NCBI RefSeq assembly: GCF_030315975.1
Contig: NZ_JASXSZ010000006.1
Span: forward strand, 150,702 to 214,701
Direction: 5' to 3'
DNA from: Microbacterium candidum
GTDB lineage: Bacteria; Actinomycetota; Actinomycetes; Actinomycetales; Microbacteriaceae
Length of the DNA: 64,000 bases
Part shown: positions 56,478 to 64,000 of the stretch, in pieces
Layout of the letters: each line of letters starts with the position of its first letter
Position numbering within the stretch: position 1 is the stretch's first letter
The notes under the pieces: model-generated
Seen by the model: only the letters and a program-made list of their open reading frames with translations
What the model was told of the DNA's origin: nothing
The model's database searches: none
Program-made: the position numbers and the translations under genes

Positions 56478-57364
56478 CGGAGGTCATGACCTCGACCGTG
56501 CTGCGGGCCGGCGGATGGGAGCTGGACCTCACGGAGCACGTCGCCGTGATGGCGATCGTGAACCGCACGCCCGACTCCTTCTACGATCGTGGCGCGACGT
56601 TCGCCCTGGACGCGGCGATCGCCGCCGGGGCCGCCGCCTTCGACCAGGGCGCCGAGATCGTCGACATCGGGGGCGTGAAGTTCGCGCCCGGCCCGCCGGT
56701 GCCGGTCGAGGAGGAGTGCGCGCGCGTCATCCCGGTCGTCCGTGCGCTCGCCCCGCTCGGGCTCGTCTCGGTCGACACCTTCCACCCGGAGGTCGCGGCG
56801 GCGGCGATGGATGCGGGTGCCGCCATCATCAACGACACGACGGGGCTGCACGACCCGCGCATGGCCGAGGTCGTCGGCGCCGGTGAAGCGGCCCTCGTGA
56901 TCGCCCACAGTCTTGCAGCCCCCCGCACCCAGCTTCCGCAGCCGCACTACGACGACGTGGTCGCCGAGGTCGCGGACTTCCTCCGGGAACGCGTCTCCCT
57001 CGCGCTGTCGTCCGGGGTGCCGCACGACCGCATCGTCATCGACCCGGGTCACGACCTCAACAAGAACACGCGGCACTCGCTCGAGCTCACCCGGCGGTTG
57101 GCGGAGCTCAGCGAGCTCGGTCTGCCTCTCCTCGTCGCCCTGTCGAACAAGGACTTCGTCGGCGAGACCCTCGACCGCGAACGCGGCGACCGGCTCGCCG
57201 GATCCCTCGCCGCCGCCGTGTGGTGCGCCATGAACGGCGCGCGGATCGTGCGCGTGCACAACGTCCGCGAGACCGTCGACGCGATGCGCATGGTCGAGGC
57301 GATCGAGGGATGGCGCGAGCCCGCGTATCTTCTGCACAACACGCGGCCGGAGGGCAACGAATGA
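56474..57364 (+). CDS. folP: Dihydropteroate synthase
   Basis: 296 residues. Joins hydroxymethyl-dihydropterin pyrophosphate to p-aminobenzoate. Conserved loops: MAIVNRTPDSFYD, GAEIVDIGGVKFAPG (usually GGESTRPG), SVDTFHPEV, INDTTG and IDPGHDLNKN. The altered IGGVKFAPG loop marks it as the actinobacterial FolP2-like variant, whose mycobacterial relative is not a true DHPS, so activity needs caution. The ATG at 56474 overlaps the previous stop; another ATG 12 bp on has GGAGG before it. Confidence 0.85.
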   Translation: MTEVMTSTVLRAGGWELDLTEHVAVMAIVNRTPDSFYDRGATFALDAAIAAGAAAFDQGAEIVDIGGVKFAPGPPVPVEEECARVIPVVRALAPLGLVSVDTFHPEVAAAAMDAGAAIINDTTGLHDPRMAEVVGAGEAALVIAHSLAAPRTQLPQPHYDDVVAEVADFLRERVSLALSSGVPHDRIVIDPGHDLNKNTRHSLELTRRLAELSELGLPLLVALSNKDFVGETLDRERGDRLAGSLAAAVWCAMNGARIVRVHNVRETVDAMRMVEAIEGWREPAYLLHNTRPEGNE

Positions 57365-58026
57365 CTCTCCGCGACGACTACGCCGTGCCGGAGGGCGAGG
57401 GGCCGCACGTCCGGATCAACGTCGTCTCGAGCATCGACGGCGCTGCGACCGTCGACGGGCACAGCGGGGGACTGGGCGACGCCGCGGACCGCGAGACGAT
57501 GCAGGCGCTGCGCGCGAACGCCGATGTCGTGCTCGTCGGCGCGGGCACGATCCTCGCCGAAGGGTACGGCGGGATGCAGTTGGCGGGCGAGGATGCGGCG
57601 TGGCGCGTCATGAAGGGCGTATCGGCGCAGCCGCGGATCGCGGTGCTCTCCGGGTCTCTCAGCGTGCCGGCGCAGCATCCCGTCTTCGTCGAGGCCGTCG
57701 TGCGGCCCCTCCTGCTCACGCGGGCGGATGCGGCGGAGCACGCGGAGGTCGCCGACGTCCTCGTCTTCGCGGACCTGCGCGATGCGATCGAACAGCTCGC
57801 GCAGACGGCGGGTCGCCGCATCCTGTGCGAAGGCGGACCGACCCTGTTCGGCGCGCTCGCGGGAGACGACCTGGTCGACGAGGTGTGCCTGACTCTCAGT
57901 CCGCACCTCGTGGGCGGGCAGGCGCCGCGCGTCGCGGCAGGGACTCAGGAGACCGTGCGGCGGATGACGCTGCGCGACGTCCGCCGCGTCGGCGACGAGC
58001 TCTTCCTCCGCTACGTGCGCCCGTAG
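57361..58026 (+). CDS. RibD C-terminal/DHFR-fold reductase
   Basis: 221 residues. The NADPH-dependent reductase domain shared by RibD and dihydrofolate reductase: INVVSSIDGAATVDG, GDAADRETMQALRANADVVLVGAGTI and ILCEGGPTLFGAL with the typical E-G-G-P. Such proteins can reduce pterin or riboflavin precursors and, in some Actinobacteria, substitute for DHFR. Last gene of the folE operon, ATGA overlap with folP. In this context dihydrofolate or dihydropterin reduction is more likely than riboflavin synthesis. Confidence 0.88.
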   Translation: MTLRDDYAVPEGEGPHVRINVVSSIDGAATVDGHSGGLGDAADRETMQALRANADVVLVGAGTILAEGYGGMQLAGEDAAWRVMKGVSAQPRIAVLSGSLSVPAQHPVFVEAVVRPLLLTRADAAEHAEVADVLVFADLRDAIEQLAQTAGRRILCEGGPTLFGALAGDDLVDEVCLTLSPHLVGGQAPRVAAGTQETVRRMTLRDVRRVGDELFLRYVRP

Positions 58027-58035
58027 CGGCTGAAC

Positions 58036-59694
58036 TCAGGCGGCGATGCCGTCCGCATCCAGGATCGTGTAGGCATAGCCCTGTTCGGCGAGGAAGCGCT
58101 GCCGGTTCTGCGCGAAGTCCTGGTCGACCGTGTCGCGGGCGATGAGCGTGTAGAAGCTCGCGGTGTGGTTCGACTGCTTGGGGCGCAGCAGACGGCCCAG
58201 TCGCTGCGCCTCCTCCTGGCGCGAGCCGAACGAGCCCGACACCTGGATGGCGACGGATGCCTCGGGCAGGTCGATCGAGAAGTTCGCGACCTTGGACACC
58301 ACGAGAACGTCGACGGTGCCCTCGCGGAACGCCTGGTACAGCTGCTCGCGCTCGTCGACGGGCGTCGCGCCGGTGATCTTCGGGGCATCCAGGGCCTCGG
58401 CGAGGATGTCGATCTGGTCGAGATACTGGCCGATCACGAGGATCTGCTCGCCCTTGTGCCGCTCGACGAGGTTGCGCACGACGCCGATCTTCGCGGGCGC
58501 GGTGGCGGCGAGGCGATAGCGCTCGTCGTCGGCCGCGGCCGCGTACTCGAGGCGGTCGCCGTCCGGCAGGTCGACGCGCACCTCGTAGCAGACGGCGGGG
58601 GAGATGAAGCCCTGCGCCTCGATCTCCTTCCACGGGGCGTCGAAGCGCTTGGGGCCGATGAGGCTGAAGACGTCGCCCTCGCGGCCGTCCTCGCGCACGA
58701 GCGTGGCGGTCAGCCCCAGCCGGCGGCGGGCCTGCAGGTCGGCGGTGAGCTTGAACACCGGCGCCGGGAGGAGGTGCACCTCGTCGTACACGACGAGGCC
58801 CCAGTCGAGCGCGTCGAGCAGGGCCAGGTGGGCGTACTCGCCCTTCCGCTTCGCCGTGAGGATCTGGTAGGTCGCGATGGTGACCGGCTTGATCTCCTTG
58901 GTCTGCCCGGAGTACTCCCCGATCTCCTCGGGCGTGAGCGACGTGCGCTTGAGCAGCTCGTCGCGCCACTGGCGTGCGCTGACGGTGTTCGTCACGAGGA
59001 TGAGGGTCGTCGTCTTGGTGTCGGCCATCGCCGCCGCGCCGACGAGCGTCTTGCCGGCGCCGCAGGGGAGCACCACCACTCCTGAGCCGCCCTCGGTGAA
59101 CGTGTCGACGGCCTTGCGCTGGTAGGGGCGCAGGTGCCATCCGTCCTCGGCGAGGTCGATGGGATGCGGCGTCCCCGCCGTGTAGCCGGCGAGGTCCTCG
59201 GCCGGCCAGCCGATCTTCAGGAGCTCCTGCTTGATGGCCCCGCGCGCCCATGCGTCGACGATGAACGTGTGCGGTTCGGGGTGGCCGATCAGCAGCGGCT
59301 GGATGCGCTTGTTCTTCGTGACCTCGGCGAGGACCGCCGCATCCGTCGATCGCAGCACGAGCTCCCCGCCAGAGCCGTCCTCCTGCTTGGCCAGGCGCTC
59401 GATGACGAGCCGGCCGTAGCGGTTCACCGTCTCCCGGATGTCGATCGACACCGACGGCGGCACCGGGAAGCGCGACCAGCGGTCGAGCGTCGCGAGCATG
59501 TCCTCGGCGTCGTGGCCGGCGGCGCGGGCGTTCCACAGGCCCAGGCGCGTGATGCGGTAGGTGTGGATGTGCTCGGGCGCGCGCTCGAGCTCGGCGAAGA
59601 TCGCGAGCTCATGCCGCGCGCTCTCGGCGTCGGGGTGCGCCACCTCGAGCAGCACGGTCCGGTCGCTCTGCACGATGAGGGGTCCGTCAGCCAT
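58036..59694 (-). CDS. XPB/Ssl2-type superfamily 2 DNA helicase
   Basis: 552 residues, homologue of mycobacterial Ercc3 (Rv0861c). An N-terminal XPB damage-recognition-like domain (about 1-170) precedes helicase lobe 1 (Walker A LPCGAGKTLVG, DEVH box VVYDEVHLLPA, motif III LTATLVRED) and lobe 2 (motif VI GRLLRPKQS). The RED motif of XPB (VREDGREGD) is visible. An ATP-driven 3'-5' helicase for DNA repair or remodelling. Its partner, a helicase-associated protein, is encoded at 60455, beyond a GNAT gene. Confidence 0.95.
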   Translation of the reverse strand: MADGPLIVQSDRTVLLEVAHPDAESARHELAIFAELERAPEHIHTYRITRLGLWNARAAGHDAEDMLATLDRWSRFPVPPSVSIDIRETVNRYGRLVIERLAKQEDGSGGELVLRSTDAAVLAEVTKNKRIQPLLIGHPEPHTFIVDAWARGAIKQELLKIGWPAEDLAGYTAGTPHPIDLAEDGWHLRPYQRKAVDTFTEGGSGVVVLPCGAGKTLVGAAAMADTKTTTLILVTNTVSARQWRDELLKRTSLTPEEIGEYSGQTKEIKPVTIATYQILTAKRKGEYAHLALLDALDWGLVVYDEVHLLPAPVFKLTADLQARRRLGLTATLVREDGREGDVFSLIGPKRFDAPWKEIEAQGFISPAVCYEVRVDLPDGDRLEYAAAADDERYRLAATAPAKIGVVRNLVERHKGEQILVIGQYLDQIDILAEALDAPKITGATPVDEREQLYQAFREGTVDVLVVSKVANFSIDLPEASVAIQVSGSFGSRQEEAQRLGRLLRPKQSNHTASFYTLIARDTVDQDFAQNRQRFLAEQGYAYTILDADGIAA

Positions 59695-59760
59695 AACGTT
59701 CGAGTCTACCGGCGTGGGCTGTGAGGAGCCTCGGCGCGCCGGGTCCGATAAGTTTTCGGG

Positions 59761-60453
59761 ATGACGGACGACCTCGACTCCCTCGTGAAGATCTGGCCGG
59801 CGACGGGCCTCGGCATCCGCGCGGGAGACCTCGAGATGCGCTGGCCGGACGACGACCTCCTGGTGAAGATCGCCGCCGTCGCGAGCCGAGGCGTGCACGA
59901 TCCCGACCGGATGCCGTTCACCTTCCCGTGGACCCGGGGGACCCCGCTCGAGGTGGCCCGCAACGTGCTGACCTACAACTGGTCTGCGCGCAGGCGCATC
60001 GACCCGAAGGACCTGCTTCTCGAGTTCGCGGTCCTCGTCGACGGCGAGGTCGTCGGAACGCAGGGCGGCACAGGCAAGGACTGGGGCGTCCTGCGCGAGG
60101 TCGAGACGGGTTCGTGGCTCGGCCTCGAGTTCCACGGGCGCGGGATCGGCAAGCGGATGCGGATCCTGATGCTGCATCTCCTGTTCGAGGGGCTCGGCGC
60201 CGATGACGTCACCTCGACGGCGATGGAGGACAACCCGGAGTCGAACGCGGTGTCGTGTGGGACCGGCTACGAGCCCGACGGCGTGATGCGGGTCGTGCGC
60301 GATGGTGCGCCGGTGCGCCTGAACCGCTGGCGCATCACGCGCGATCGGTGGGAGTCGCTGCGCGACGAGCACGCCCGCATCCTCGGCGCACCCGTCGAGA
60401 TGCGCGGCGTCGACGCCGTCCGCGCTCAGCTCGAACCGACGACGAAGGATTGA
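59761..60453 (+). CDS. GNAT-family N-acetyltransferase
   Basis: 230 residues, RimJ/RimL-like GNAT. The acetyl-CoA loop is HGRGIGKRMR (Q/R-x2-G-x-G variant) after the strand TGSWLGLEF; SNAVSCGTGYEPDGV is the conserved N/Y region. C-terminal charged helix. The ATG at 59761 lies 6 bp after TAAGTT (59749-59754), the leaderless pattern. Divergent from the XPB helicase; substrate unknown. Confidence 0.88.
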   Translation: MTDDLDSLVKIWPATGLGIRAGDLEMRWPDDDLLVKIAAVASRGVHDPDRMPFTFPWTRGTPLEVARNVLTYNWSARRRIDPKDLLLEFAVLVDGEVVGTQGGTGKDWGVLREVETGSWLGLEFHGRGIGKRMRILMLHLLFEGLGADDVTSTAMEDNPESNAVSCGTGYEPDGVMRVVRDGAPVRLNRWRITRDRWESLRDEHARILGAPVEMRGVDAVRAQLEPTTKD

Positions 60454-60454
60454 A

Positions 60455-62203
60455 TCAGCGGCCGGGCGTCTCCGCGACCGGTGCCAGGCGGACGGCGGCG
60501 ATGCTGGAGACCGGGAGCGTGCGCTCGACGTCGGCGGCCCGATCGAGTCCGCGGAAGCGACCTCCGCCGAGGCCGGACGCCTCCATGACGAGGTCGCGGC
60601 TCGAGCCGTCCGGCAGCAGCACCGTCACCACGACCACGGCGCGCGAGCGCACCGCCTGTTCGAGCTCGCGCTCCAGCCACGCGGCATCCGAACCGGCGTC
60701 CGCGCTTTCGCGCAGCTGCGTGATCAGCCGCTCGTGCGCCGCGGAGGGACGGGGGGCGTCGGTCAGGAGGGGCCGTCGTCGGCGCAGCGGCTCGGGGTTC
60801 CCGTTCGCATCCAGCGCGACCACGGGGTAGCGCGCATCGGCCAGGGTCCAGAAGACGGCATCCCGCGGAACGCGCGTCGTGAGGACGTCGCCCGTCTCGA
60901 CGAGTCCCACGGCCCGCACCGACTGGTCGACGGCGAGAGCGCGCAGCAGGGCCTCGTCGCTGCTGGCGACGCGGGTACGACCGGTCTCGGCGTCCGTGCC
61001 GACACGCACGAGACCGTGGCGGGCGGCGGTGCGCTCCACGAGGTACGCGAGCGGCTGGGGGATTCCGGTCAGCGAGAGGCCGGCGAGGAAGTCACGGATC
61101 GACTCCTCGGTCTCGCCGCCCGCGACGGCCGCACCGACGGTCTCGTCGGTGAAACGATACGTCGACGCCTGCGCGCGGGACTCGCGCGCCGCCATCGCGC
61201 GCAGCCGCAGATCGAGATCGCTGCGCAGCGGCCCCGGCGCGATCGCGGTGAGGTCGGCCTGCAGGTAGATCTTGTCGATCTCGGCGGGAAGGTGCGCGCC
61301 GAGGGCGTCCGTGTCCGGCACACCGCTTCTGCGCAGCGGTGCCGCCCACGCGGGCTCTTCGTCTCCCGAGCTCAGACCCCAGCGATCCGCGCGCCGTCCC
61401 AGGGCCGTCGCCCGCGCGGGCCAGGTCGGGTCGAGCGGATACGCGCTCTCCCACGAGGAGAAGGGGGCATAGCCGCCGCCGGCGGTGCGGATGCCGGTGG
61501 GCAGCTGCCGCGCGAACGCGCGCGCGACGGCATCCCACCGTTCGAGCGCAGGGAGTGCCAGCCAGCGTTCGCCGCCCTCGGTCACGCGCCACTCGCGGTC
61601 GACGGCGCGCAGAAGGCCCGCGTCGGCGGCGAGCGCCAGGAGGTCGTCGAGGACGTCGCCGTCGTCGACCACTCCGTCCTCGACGAGGGTGCGGCGGTGG
61701 ACGGCGCTGACCGTGCCGGCGGCCGTGGTGGAGACGGGGATGTCCAGGCTCGCCGCGACGATGTCGGTCAGCGCGCTCAGGGACGTGAAGATCCGCTCGG
61801 CGGATGCCGCCGCGATGCGCTCATCCGCGGGGGCGGGGGATGCCGCAGGCTCCAGCGGAGCGAACGCGGCCGGATCCGCGCTTCGCGCCTCGGCGAGCCG
61901 GGCCGCGACAGCCGCGTACGGCGTTCCGTCGTTGCGGACGAGGGTGCGCGGCCGCGGCTCGGGCGGCCGTCCCGCCTCGAGCGCGATGAGGTCGTCGCGT
62001 GCTGTGGCCGCGAGCGCGCGGTCGACGGACGCCGGCTCCAGCAGCGCCTCGGCGACGTCGAAGAAGTCATGCCACGGCGCCTGCGGCGGCACAGCGCGAT
62101 CGGCGAAGATCGCTTCGAGGGCTGCGTCGTCGCAGCCCGACAGCCACGTCGCGAGCGCGCGGGCGTCGGTCGCGCCGTTCACGTCGCCGCGCCCGTCTCT
62201 CAC
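60455..62203 (-). CDS. Helicase-associated protein (XPB partner, Rv0862c-like)
   Basis: 582 residues, alpha/beta-mixed protein with the helicase-associated C-terminal domain (about 330-520) seen in the actinobacterial partner of XPB helicase. No ATPase motif. GTG at 62203 is chosen because it overlaps the stop of the small membrane protein gene (GTGA coupling); a GTG at 62182 is the alternative. Converges with the GNAT gene. Probably acts with the XPB-type helicase in repair, from conserved neighbourhood rather than from any motif. Confidence 0.82.
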   Translation of the reverse strand: MRDGRGDVNGATDARALATWLSGCDDAALEAIFADRAVPPQAPWHDFFDVAEALLEPASVDRALAATARDDLIALEAGRPPEPRPRTLVRNDGTPYAAVAARLAEARSADPAAFAPLEPAASPAPADERIAAASAERIFTSLSALTDIVAASLDIPVSTTAAGTVSAVHRRTLVEDGVVDDGDVLDDLLALAADAGLLRAVDREWRVTEGGERWLALPALERWDAVARAFARQLPTGIRTAGGGYAPFSSWESAYPLDPTWPARATALGRRADRWGLSSGDEEPAWAAPLRRSGVPDTDALGAHLPAEIDKIYLQADLTAIAPGPLRSDLDLRLRAMAARESRAQASTYRFTDETVGAAVAGGETEESIRDFLAGLSLTGIPQPLAYLVERTAARHGLVRVGTDAETGRTRVASSDEALLRALAVDQSVRAVGLVETGDVLTTRVPRDAVFWTLADARYPVVALDANGNPEPLRRRRPLLTDAPRPSAAHERLITQLRESADAGSDAAWLERELEQAVRSRAVVVVTVLLPDGSSRDLVMEASGLGGGRFRGLDRAADVERTLPVSSIAAVRLAPVAETPGR

Positions 62204-62517
62204 CGACCCGAGCGGCCCTGCGGGTCGTCGGCGCGATTGGCTCGTGCGCGGCGCACGAAGCTCATGATGAGGAGTGCCACGATCATGAGGAACGCGATCG
62301 GCAGACCGACCTCCATGGTGACGATGATCGTCGGCCACAGGCCCACGCCGAAGTTCACGACACCCGCGGGCCGTGCCAGGATCACCGCGAAGAAGCACAC
62401 GATCGTCAGCGCCGTGATGCCCAGCGCCATATAGGCGAGGATGCGGTCGATCCGGCGCACGGGGACGTCGTCGGCCTTATGGCCGTGTACTCCTGTGTCG
62501 TGACTGCGCGCGCTCAT
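62200..62517 (-). CDS. Small two-helix membrane protein
   Basis: 105 residues, unknown function. Hydrophilic His/Arg/Asp-rich N-terminus (1-25), helices at about 31-53 and 63-89, and a charged basic C-terminus. Typical actinobacterial multidrug-like 'DUF' small membrane protein. The stop overlaps the next gene's GTG by 4 bp, indicating co-transcription. Confidence 0.75.
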   Translation of the reverse strand: MSARSHDTGVHGHKADDVPVRRIDRILAYMALGITALTIVCFFAVILARPAGVVNFGVGLWPTIIVTMEVGLPIAFLMIVALLIMSFVRRARANRADDPQGRSGR

Positions 62518-62653
62518 CCGAATCAGCCTACTCCGCTCGGTGTCGGGAACAGATCGCCCGCGGCTCTTGTGCCGTAGGCTGGAGGTTCTCCGGAGCGGCC
62601 CCGCTCCGTTCCCGTTATGCCCGCGAGTCGGGCCCGCACGAGCGAGGTTTCGC

Positions 62654-63034
62654 ATGCCCACCGGCAAGGTCAGGTTCTACGACGACGAGAAGGGGTTCGG
62701 CTTCATCACTTCGGATGACGGCCAGGACGTCTTCCTGCACGCCACCGCCCTGCCCGCCGGCGCCGCCGTGAAGACGGGGACGCGCGTCGAGTTCGGCACG
62801 GCCGACGGCAAGCGCGGACCGCAGGCGCTGTCCGTGCGCATCCTCGAAGCGCCGGTCAGCCTCTCCAAGCGCGCGCGCACGCCCGCCGATGACATGGCCG
62901 TGATCGTCGAAGACCTCGTGAAGCTCCTCGACGGCATCGGCGGCGACCTCCGCCGCGGACGCTACCCCTCGAGCGGTCAGGCCAAGAAGATCGCGGCGGT
63001 GCTGCGCAAGGTCGCGGATGACTTCGACGCCTGA
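62654..63034 (+). CDS. Cold-shock domain protein with C-terminal extension
   Basis: 126 residues. The OB-fold cold-shock domain (about 1-68) has the RNP1 motif KGFGFIT and RNP2-like VFLHATAL, binding single-stranded RNA/DNA. The C-terminal about 58 residues form a helical extension (DDMAVIVEDLVKLLDGIGGDL) found in the actinobacterial CspB-like group. The ATG at 62654 fits the domain start. It overlaps the DUF3027 gene by 17 bp. Confidence 0.92.
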   Translation: MPTGKVRFYDDEKGFGFITSDDGQDVFLHATALPAGAAVKTGTRVEFGTADGKRGPQALSVRILEAPVSLSKRARTPADDMAVIVEDLVKLLDGIGGDLRRGRYPSSGQAKKIAAVLRKVADDFDA

Positions 63035-63920
63035 TTCCGACGCTCCCGTCGAGGGCGTCTCTTCGGAGGACGCGCCCGACGGAGTGATCCCTGACGAGAC
63101 CGGTGCTGAAGAAGCCGTTGTCGACGCTGCCGAGGAGGCAGCCGATGAACCGGTCATCGACGAACCGGCGGTCGACGAGCCGACCATCGATGCTCCGGCG
63201 CCCGCGGAGCGGGTCGCCGACGAGCGCCTGCTGGCCGCGCACGACCTCGCGCTCGCCGCTCTCCACGAGATCACCCCTCCGACGACGGTGGGGGATGCCG
63301 CGGGCTACACCCTCGAGGACGACGGCGTCGTCTCGCTGCGCTTCGCGAACCTGCTCTCCGGGTACCCGGGCTGGTTCTGGACGGTGAGCCTCGCCCGCGT
63401 CGATGACGAGGACCCGACGGTCCTCGAGGTCGAGCTCCTTCCCGGCGACGACGCGCTCCTCGCCCCCGAATGGGTGCCGTGGGCCGTGCGGCTCGCCGAA
63501 TACCAGGCGCAGCAGGCCGTGCTCGAGGCCGAGCGGGCCGCCGCCGGCGAGATCGAAGAGGACAGCGACGACGAGTCGGATGTCGACGACGACGCGGATG
63601 ACGACACCGACGATGACGACTCGGACGAGGACGGGCGCCTGCACGCGGGCGACCTCGACGGCGTCGACATCGACCTCGTCGCTGACGATCATGTCTCCGA
63701 AGATGTCGATGACGCGGATGATGACGACTCGGACGACGAAGAGTCGGACGACGACGAAGACTCGGACGACGACGAAGACTCGGATGATGACGACGAGTCG
63801 GATGACGATTACGACGACGAGTCGGACGGTCATGACGACGACGAGTCGGACGATGACGATGACGACTCGGACGACGAAGACTCGGACGACGAAGACGCGG
63901 ACGTCGGCGCGTCACGCTGA
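63018..63920 (+). CDS. DUF3027 protein with extremely acidic Asp/Ser repeat tail
   Basis: 300 residues. The core DUF3027-like domain (about 68-180) includes SGYPGWFWTVSLAR and LLPGDDALLAPEWVPW. It is preceded by an acidic Glu/Ala/Pro section (1-65) and followed by about 110 residues composed almost entirely of Asp, Ser and Glu in SDDD/SDDE repeats, encoded by a GACTCGGACGACGA-like tandem DNA repeat. DUF3027 occurs next to cold-shock genes across Actinobacteria; function unknown. The low-complexity tail probably varies in length between strains. Confidence 0.85.
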   Translation: MTSTPDSDAPVEGVSSEDAPDGVIPDETGAEEAVVDAAEEAADEPVIDEPAVDEPTIDAPAPAERVADERLLAAHDLALAALHEITPPTTVGDAAGYTLEDDGVVSLRFANLLSGYPGWFWTVSLARVDDEDPTVLEVELLPGDDALLAPEWVPWAVRLAEYQAQQAVLEAERAAAGEIEEDSDDESDVDDDADDDTDDDDSDEDGRLHAGDLDGVDIDLVADDHVSEDVDDADDDDSDDEESDDDEDSDDDEDSDDDDESDDDYDDESDGHDDDESDDDDDDSDDEDSDDEDADVGASR

Positions 63921-63931
63921 CGCATTGCGCA

Positions 63932-63961
63932 AACCCCCGGTCTCGCTGGAGACCGGGGGTT
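63932..63961 (+). terminator. Terminator after the DUF3027 gene
   Basis: AACCCCCGGTCTC (63932-63944), loop GCTG, GAGACCGGGGGTT (63949-63961), perfect arms. The remaining 39 bp to the window edge show nothing recognisable. Confidence 0.9.
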
Positions 63962-64000
63962 CGGCGTCGGCGCGGGCGCGGGAGACCCGCGTCAGCTGTT

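Noticed and set aside
63560..63905. CRISPR-like array
   Set aside because: The repeats are in-frame Asp/Ser codons with no unique spacers of constant length and no cas genes nearby.

Overview
The window is chromosomal DNA of a very G+C-rich actinobacterium, most likely a Microbacteriaceae member close to Microbacterium. The genus is inferred from gene content, not from a database search. The signs are dense coding on both strands, frequent GTG starts, ATGA/GTGA gene overlaps, actinobacterial regulators (GlnR, CarD, SenX3-RegX3, CIRCE-controlled groEL, a DUF3263 protein and a LytR_C protein) and blocks in the same order as Mycobacterium (gpm-senX3-regX3; lpqE-carD-ispDF-cysS-rlmB; DUF3263-LytR_C-groEL; XPB helicase with a helicase-associated partner). 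There is no CRISPR array, transposase or phage block. The only RNA gene found is a tRNA-Thr, followed by two decayed copies of its 3' half.

Layout. 1-3.4 kb: phosphate ABC transporter (pstS-pstC-pstA, leftward) behind an 11-bp-repeat PHO box. 3.4-9.9 kb: the most distinctive locus, a 1321-residue membrane-bound NRPS of the Pls (epsilon-poly-L-lysine synthetase) type, preceded at 1 bp by a Lys/Ala-rich protein with a Rho_N/SAP-like tail, followed by a translationally coupled M1 aminopeptidase and a convergent 4'-phosphopantetheinyl transferase. The adenylation pocket read by eye predicts lysine or a similar diamino acid. 9.9-13.0 kb: MutT1-like Nudix/phosphatase and polyphosphate kinase. 13.1-17.4 kb: secreted protein, SCO4226-like nickel-binding protein, large LuxR ATPase regulator and GlnR. 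17.5-22.5 kb: small membrane proteins, nitrobindin-like protein, YgfZ, FUSC-type membrane protein, methyltransferase and phosphoglycerate mutase. 22.6-25.4 kb: PhoU divergent from SenX3-RegX3, with a three-unit PHO-box-like array between them. 25.5-34.2 kb: LpqE-like lipoprotein, CarD, S1C protease, IspDF, CysS, RlmB and two paralogous NAD(P)-binding proteins.

34.2-40.9 kb: DUF4032 kinase-fold protein, UgpC/MsmK sugar ATPase, a DsbA-fold protein without its CXXC, the tRNA locus, a secreted hydrolase and a CitE-like lyase. 40.9-47.2 kb: SDR, xanthine/uracil permease, AceE, nitroreductase and MsrB. 47.2-51.3 kb: DUF2332, DUF3263, VirR-like LytR_C protein, GroEL with two CIRCE-like operators, and a WXG100 gene whose 3' end runs into a G/C-only segment. 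51.4-53.8 kb: an OmpR-type two-component pair. 53.9-58.0 kb: a Cys-rich ArsR-like regulator divergent from a tightly overlapping folE / FAD reductase / folP / RibD-DHFR-fold operon. 58.0-64.0 kb: XPB helicase, GNAT, helicase-associated protein, cold-shock protein and an extremely acidic DUF3027 protein.

How they work together. Phosphate biology recurs: PstSCA uptake, PhoU, SenX3-RegX3 and polyphosphate kinase are all here, with PHO-box-like repeats at two of the loci. The Pls-like cluster looks self-contained: a synthetase, the enzyme needed to prime its carrier domain, and a peptidase that could trim or detoxify a polymer. Many genes start exactly 6 bp after a TANNNT hexamer, which suggests widespread leaderless transcription.
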